Source: Enterobacter asburiae (GTDB lineage Bacteria; Pseudomonadota; Gammaproteobacteria; Enterobacterales; Enterobacteriaceae). From it: a DNA stretch of 64,000 nucleotides. Positions 60,301 through 64,000 of this stretch are shown here, one piece after another. The position numbers were made by a program, and so were the translations under genes. The notes beneath the pieces are model-generated. The model was not told the DNA's origin, ran no database searches, and worked only from the letters and a program-made list of their open reading frames with translations. Each line of letters begins with the position of its first letter. Positions within the stretch are counted from its first letter, which is position 1. The DNA lies in assembly GCF_007035645.1 (NCBI RefSeq), contig NZ_AP019632.1:620001-684000 (forward strand), in the 5' to 3' direction.

Positions 60301-61470
60301 TTAGCTATGATTTTTCAGTTTTTTAAGTTGCTCCTTAAGCATTAAGGTAATGTATCTTGCAGAAATAATACACCCTTCTTCCTGATAATCGTCATTCTTA
60401 TCAATGCCACCCAAGTCAACAACTGCCTTAGCACCAAAAACCAAAGGGCTGCTCAACGATTGAGCCGCAGATTCATAAAGTGAATACATCTCCATTTCCA
60501 ATCCTGCCATTTTTCTGTGCTGCATACCAATTTTTTTCATCATTTCACTATCGGCTATAACTGCCGAACCAGAAGAGAGTGGCGCGATTCTTATTTTCAT
60601 GCTTTTTAATGCTGAGTTGTATAGGTTGTTTCTGAGGTGATTTATTGTTTCTAGATCCTCGCTAGATTGTTCAAGGTCTACTTGAAGACTTCGGGATAAT
60701 TCTGCATAATAAGGCTCTTGCTCAAAGTTTCCATCTTTCCATTTTCCGGTTTGATACTCCCAACAAGTTTTCCCAACTATGATATCAAGAAAGTTCGATT
60801 CTCCTTGGACACCTGCACATATACCGCTCATTGCAACTATCTTTGGCTGAAAAAGTTCAATGGCTTTGGAGGAAATGATGGCCATATTCACAAGCCCCAT
60901 TCCTCGGGGAGTAATGATGAACCCCCTTGAACCATCAATTTCTACTTCCTGGCAGTTCATCCCATAAATATTTTTTTTATTTCCTAACGTGCAATTCGTT
61001 TCTTGGTATGCACTGCGTTCACTACTTAATGCACAAAATATTAGAAAGTCACAGCGAACCTTTTGAGATGCTCTGTTTATTTTTTGTTTTAGTGCTAGTT
61101 TCCAATTAAGGTCTTCTGCATAATGAACGACAGTTATACCTGATAGATTAAATAATTGAATGTCTTCAATTTCACTTATGACAAATTGAGTTAATGCGAT
61201 TGCTTCAGTTTGGTAGTTCTTGCTGATTGAAAACTCTTGAATTAACTCTGATGAGCAATCTCGTTCGTTAGTCGAAGAACTGTTTTCTGGAAGAAACATA
61301 TCAAATATAACTAGATCATAAAGTGTAGTGCAAATGTATCTCTTTGCCTGAGCTAAGTCTGATGCTATTGATATAGAAGGGGTAATTGAACGTTCGCTCA
61401 GTTCTTCTGTGATAGTTTCCTTTATGGATTGTAACTTTAGGTGATTGTCTTCAATAATAAGTATATTCAT
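60301..61470 (-). CDS. dtcC: Detocs effector-type protein: receiver domain fused to nucleoside phosphorylase-like domain (DtcC)
   Basis: A 389-residue fusion. Residues 1-130 form a response-regulator receiver (acidic pocket Glu7/Asp8, phosphoacceptor Asp57 in LVIFDMFLP). Residues about 138-389 form a PNP/MTAN-type domain ([27 protein letters not shown], the substrate-binding [10 protein letters not shown] and [10 protein letters not shown], which aligns with the catalytic Asp strand). In the known Detocs system this type of protein, once phosphorylated, cleaves ATP to adenine and ribose triphosphate, stopping phage growth. The ATG at 61470 overlaps the dtcB stop (TGATG); a TTG one codon upstream is less likely. 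Confidence 0.87.
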   Translation of the reverse strand: MNILIIEDNHLKLQSIKETITEELSERSITPSISIASDLAQAKRYICTTLYDLVIFDMFLPENSSSTNERDCSSELIQEFSISKNYQTEAIALTQFVISEIEDIQLFNLSGITVVHYAEDLNWKLALKQKINRASQKVRCDFLIFCALSSERSAYQETNCTLGNKKNIYGMNCQEVEIDGSRGFIITPRGMGLVNMAIISSKAIELFQPKIVAMSGICAGVQGESNFLDIIVGKTCWEYQTGKWKDGNFEQEPYYAELSRSLQVDLEQSSEDLETINHLRNNLYNSALKSMKIRIAPLSSGSAVIADSEMMKKIGMQHRKMAGLEMEMYSLYESAAQSLSSPLVFGAKAVVDLGGIDKNDDYQEEGCIISARYITLMLKEQLKKLKNHS

Positions 61471-61919
61471 CAATTCCTCAGGAATTCAGTTGTTACATTA
61501 ATCCATTTTGCATTCTTTTTGCTTTCGTAATAACAGGCTTGTATATTTTTGAAGCCGTACATCTCTTTTAAAGTTTCCGCAGATTCATCAATAGGATAAG
61601 GCTCACCTTCAATTTCAATTTCTGGATATTGAGTTAAAATTAGAATGGGAATGTGCATTATTTTTTTCATCTTCAATTCAAATAAAACTTCAATGCCACC
61701 TGTCGGCATTGGCACTGGAGTTCCCTGCCCAGGCAGCGCCTTATGGCTAGGTAATGACATATCTAGTACAATTTTTAGAGGAGTATTATGCACTAGATAC
61801 CGGACAACATCTTTTACATTATCAACAATGGTACGTCCATCAGTATCATATTCTAACGCAGCACATATATCGCTTATTTGCGATGATTTGTGTGCATCAT
61901 CTTCAACTATCAATATCAT
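61470..61919 (-). CDS. dtcB: Stand-alone receiver-domain protein (DtcB)
   Basis: A 149-residue single receiver domain with no output domain. The acidic triad start ILIVEDD, phosphoacceptor Asp53 in IVLDMSLP, Thr96 in ILILTQYP and the Lys pair near 134-135 are all present, so it should accept phosphate. In Detocs such a protein drains phosphate from the kinase and prevents accidental effector firing. The ATG at 61919 follows AGAGG by 8 nt and overlaps the kinase gene end by 17 nt; a longer reading to 61982 lies inside that gene. Confidence 0.88.
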   Translation of the reverse strand: MILIVEDDAHKSSQISDICAALEYDTDGRTIVDNVKDVVRYLVHNTPLKIVLDMSLPSHKALPGQGTPVPMPTGGIEVLFELKMKKIMHIPILILTQYPEIEIEGEPYPIDESAETLKEMYGFKNIQACYYESKKNAKWINVTTEFLRN

Positions 61920-64000
61920 CGTATATACCTCTATGGTCAAGATGAAAGTCAAATTCGAAACATAGCAAAAGCTCTCTTTCATTAGAGTGGAAATTGAAAT
62001 TACTTATGCTTCCTTCCTTCTCAAGCCTTTTAAGTTTTTTCATTCCACTATTTCCTTCAATGATGTGAGCGTCATCTATGAAATTAGAATCCTTATCTGC
62101 TGATTCTATAAATAGTCTTATTTGTGATTCAGCTTTCAAGATATCCTGAAGACATCCTAACTCTGTCGAAAGAGATAGTCTTATTGTATTATGTGCCGAA
62201 GAAGGAAAAACATTAAAGTGAATGGTGCCATCCAGTTTTCCATGCTTAGCAGCGTTATGAATTAGTACATAAAGTGCATCATATAAGATGTAATAAGTGC
62301 CGCCATCAATAGTAAATGTTTTTTCACCTATATCTATAGTAGGTTCAAAACCAATCATCCTCTCTTTAACTTCTGAAATTACAGCATTGAATAGTAAATA
62401 GATATCGGCACTTGGGGAAGCATAGCTAGGTTTGTTGAACCAAGAAGCCATTAGTCCGAATTTTTGACCGGTTAATGAGTTCACTTCTTGTGTGAATTTG
62501 GAAAATGTTCTTTTTAAATAAGGGCTTTGATTTTTAGGTGTATAAGAAAAAACACCATGTGAAGATTTTTTTTGACTTAATAGTCTTTTAGTCTTAGCAA
62601 GATCTTGCTCAACTAAACGCCAACAATAATCAATAATTAGATTAGGTAGTCTGATCACGCCAGTTCGTTTAGGATAAAGAGATAAAATATCAAAAACAAG
62701 TTGATTTGCAATTACTGTTTTAGCAGGAGTGTCTATTTCAGTGGTGATCAAGCCTGCTGGTTTTCTCTTGCTTTTTATCTGAAGGTGATTTTTTACTAAA
62801 TCTTCAATCATATATTCGTATTGGAGAAGCCATTCATCAAGCCTCCGTTTGAAGTCCTTGTCCTCGAATATACTATGATATTCTTGCTCGTTAGGAAGCT
62901 TTTGAATCTCTGTAATAGCTGTTCCTTTAAATGTTCCATGCCTTATTCTACGCCCAAGATATGATGCTATGCCGAATACCTTGTTTTCACAGAATTCTTT
63001 ATAACATGCCAACAAGGATTCAATTAGTTCTTCTCCGTTACTGACTGAACTGCCTTTGCTGGTCCAATCAAGTTTGAATGATGAGTCATTACTAATCATA
63101 AGATTATCTAAAATCATGGTTAACTTACTGACCATGTTATCTTCGAACCATTGCTGAAAATTCAATGGGTCAACATAAATTCTTGAGTCATCGATAGTCC
63201 CTTTTTCTTTATTAATCTGTATATCTATCCTCAGCGTCTTAGCTCTATCTTTAAATCGTTCATCTTTTGTAATTTCACCATACCAAAATAGCATGTCTGC
63301 ACGCAAATTGAGTGCATCAATTGGTTTGTCAGTTAAATGGAATAATGTACTAAGGAATGTTTCGTTTGAGATGGTTATTATATGTTCAGTAACTGCAGGT
63401 GAAACTTGGTGAAGATATTTTAACAATTCTAAAAGGTTACTATTGAATTCACTAATACAAAAATCTTGAATCGTAGCTCTTAACTGATGTTCTGTATATT
63501 GACTTTTCCTATTTATAGTTATTAAGCATTGAGCTACAATCTTTAAAAGATAATCCTTAGCATCATCAGCAATTCTTTCTAAAAAATCGGGGGGGCATAT
63601 TTCTCCGATATCACGTGTGTAGGACATAAGTTTTACAAATAAATACTGTTCATGCAGGTCGAGATATCCTTCTTTTTTAGTTAGAAGGTATATTAATGCC
63701 GATGAGTTCTCTAACATGCTACATGTATTATTATTGTATTTATGCCAGTTTATTTCAACATCGACCATTTTCTCACAGCGTAATTGGTTTAGATTTTTTA
63801 AATTCTCAAAATATCGGTTTATTAATGGCCTTGAAAATTGATTTATTCTTTTGTTTGAAACATAGGGAGTGTAGTAGCTTCCATGTATTAGTAGGTAATT
63901 TAACGCCTTTTCTTGTTCTATGAAAAGAAAGCACTCTCTTAGATAATAGTGGCTTGTGTCTTCATCAACTTCATCGTAGATAAGATTAGGATCGAATTCT
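61903..64000 (-). CDS. dtcA: Histidine-kinase-like sensor protein (DtcA), 5' end outside the window
   Basis: The frame is open from the stop at 61903 to the window edge, about 698 residues, so the start lies beyond 64000. The first in-window ATG at 63768 is internal. The N-terminal and middle parts are long helical regions suited to sensing. RRIRHGTFKG (about 62935-62965) is a candidate phospho-His region. The C-terminal GHKL ATPase-like domain has N-box LIHNAAKHG and a G2-like GNSGMKKLKRL; a canonical DxGxG box is not evident. Order and overlaps with dtcB and dtcC match Detocs, where DtcA senses phage and phosphorylates DtcC. Confidence 0.82.
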   Translation of the reverse strand, partial: EFDPNLIYDEVDEDTSHYYLRECFLFIEQEKALNYLLIHGSYYTPYVSNKRINQFSRPLINRYFENLKNLNQLRCEKMVDVEINWHKYNNNTCSMLENSSALIYLLTKKEGYLDLHEQYLFVKLMSYTRDIGEICPPDFLERIADDAKDYLLKIVAQCLITINRKSQYTEHQLRATIQDFCISEFNSNLLELLKYLHQVSPAVTEHIITISNETFLSTLFHLTDKPIDALNLRADMLFWYGEITKDERFKDRAKTLRIDIQINKEKGTIDDSRIYVDPLNFQQWFEDNMVSKLTMILDNLMISNDSSFKLDWTSKGSSVSNGEELIESLLACYKEFCENKVFGIASYLGRRIRHGTFKGTAITEIQKLPNEQEYHSIFEDKDFKRRLDEWLLQYEYMIEDLVKNHLQIKSKRKPAGLITTEIDTPAKTVIANQLVFDILSLYPKRTGVIRLPNLIIDYCWRLVEQDLAKTKRLLSQKKSSHGVFSYTPKNQSPYLKRTFSKFTQEVNSLTGQKFGLMASWFNKPSYASPSADIYLLFNAVISEVKERMIGFEPTIDIGEKTFTIDGGTYYILYDALYVLIHNAAKHGKLDGTIHFNVFPSSAHNTIRLSLSTELGCLQDILKAESQIRLFIESADKDSNFIDDAHIIEGNSGMKKLKRLEKEGSISNFNFHSNERELLLCFEFDFHLDHRGIYDDIDS

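Larger units (their letters stand above)
59347..64000. mobile_element. Genomic island integrated at tRNA-Phe (left end, continues past window)
   Basis: The segment begins exactly where the tRNA-Phe fragment ends. It is clearly richer in A and T than the backbone, and all four genes lie on the minus strand. No integrase is seen; it would be expected next to the intact tRNA beyond the right edge. Cargo visible here is one unknown gene and a Detocs-type operon. Confidence 0.82.

Noticed and set aside
60718..61109. Two small plus-strand open frames inside dtcC
   Set aside because: They lie opposite conserved receiver/PNP sequence and have no ribosome sites or recognisable features.
60301..61473. 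Housekeeping MTA/SAH nucleosidase
   Set aside because: The nucleosidase-like domain is fused to a receiver domain and sits in a kinase-receiver operon on an island, unlike the monofunctional mtnN gene.
59347..64000. Integrase or transposase gene in the island part
   Set aside because: None of the four genes visible to the window edge has integrase or transposase features; it is expected beyond the right end.

Overview
The window is chromosomal DNA from a member of the Enterobacteriaceae, most likely Enterobacter or a close relative. Gene order from ribB to gss follows the E. coli ribB-zupT-ygiD-ygiCB-tolC / nudF-yqiB-cpdA-yqiA-parE / ygiN-mdaB-qseCB-ygiW-parC-plsC-ftsP / ygiQ / dkgA-yqhD-yqhC-yghB-metC-exbBD-yqhA / yghU-gss backbone. 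Most products match the E. coli proteins closely in length and motifs. The genus is an inference from this synteny plus the extra cassettes.

Three blocks interrupt the E. coli order. A seven-gene siderophore cassette lies between parE and ygiN (11130-18331): a TonB-dependent receptor, a divergent FecCDE/BtuCD-type ABC importer, a binding protein and an RpiR-type regulator, with Fur-like boxes between the divergent units. A TrkG/TrkH-type potassium transporter lies between ftsP and ygiQ (26762-28237). A five-gene peptide-type ABC importer lies between yghU and gss (43376-48759), whose two flanking genes both act in glutathione chemistry. Three unrecognised small genes, a FliA-dependent chemoreceptor and a glycine-zipper protein fill the exbD-yghU interval. 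After gss come pgaABCD (poly-N-acetylglucosamine biofilm polysaccharide) and a LuxR-type regulator.

Regulatory sites that can be read directly include an FMN riboswitch with its promoter upstream of ribB, a marbox in front of tolC, Fur boxes in front of zupT, the siderophore cassette and exbB, tandem MetJ boxes in front of metC, and a sigma-28 promoter in front of the chemoreceptor gene. A family of dispersed CCCTCTCCC/GGGAGAGGG palindromes sits in at least seven intergenic gaps.

The right end is different. At 59302-59346 there is an exact 45-bp copy of the 3' part of a tRNA-Phe gene, preceded by its terminator hairpin. This is the signature of an att repeat left by a tRNA-integrating genomic island. 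Everything to its right is AT-rich, on the minus strand, and runs off the window. The island's first recognisable cargo is a three-gene phosphorelay operon: a large histidine-kinase-like protein (open at the window edge), a stand-alone receiver protein, and a receiver fused to a purine-nucleoside-phosphorylase/MTAN-like domain. This order and architecture match the Detocs anti-phage system (DtcA-DtcB-DtcC), whose effector destroys ATP on phage infection. A separate unrecognised gene with a hydrophobic N-terminal segment lies between dtcC and the att repeat.
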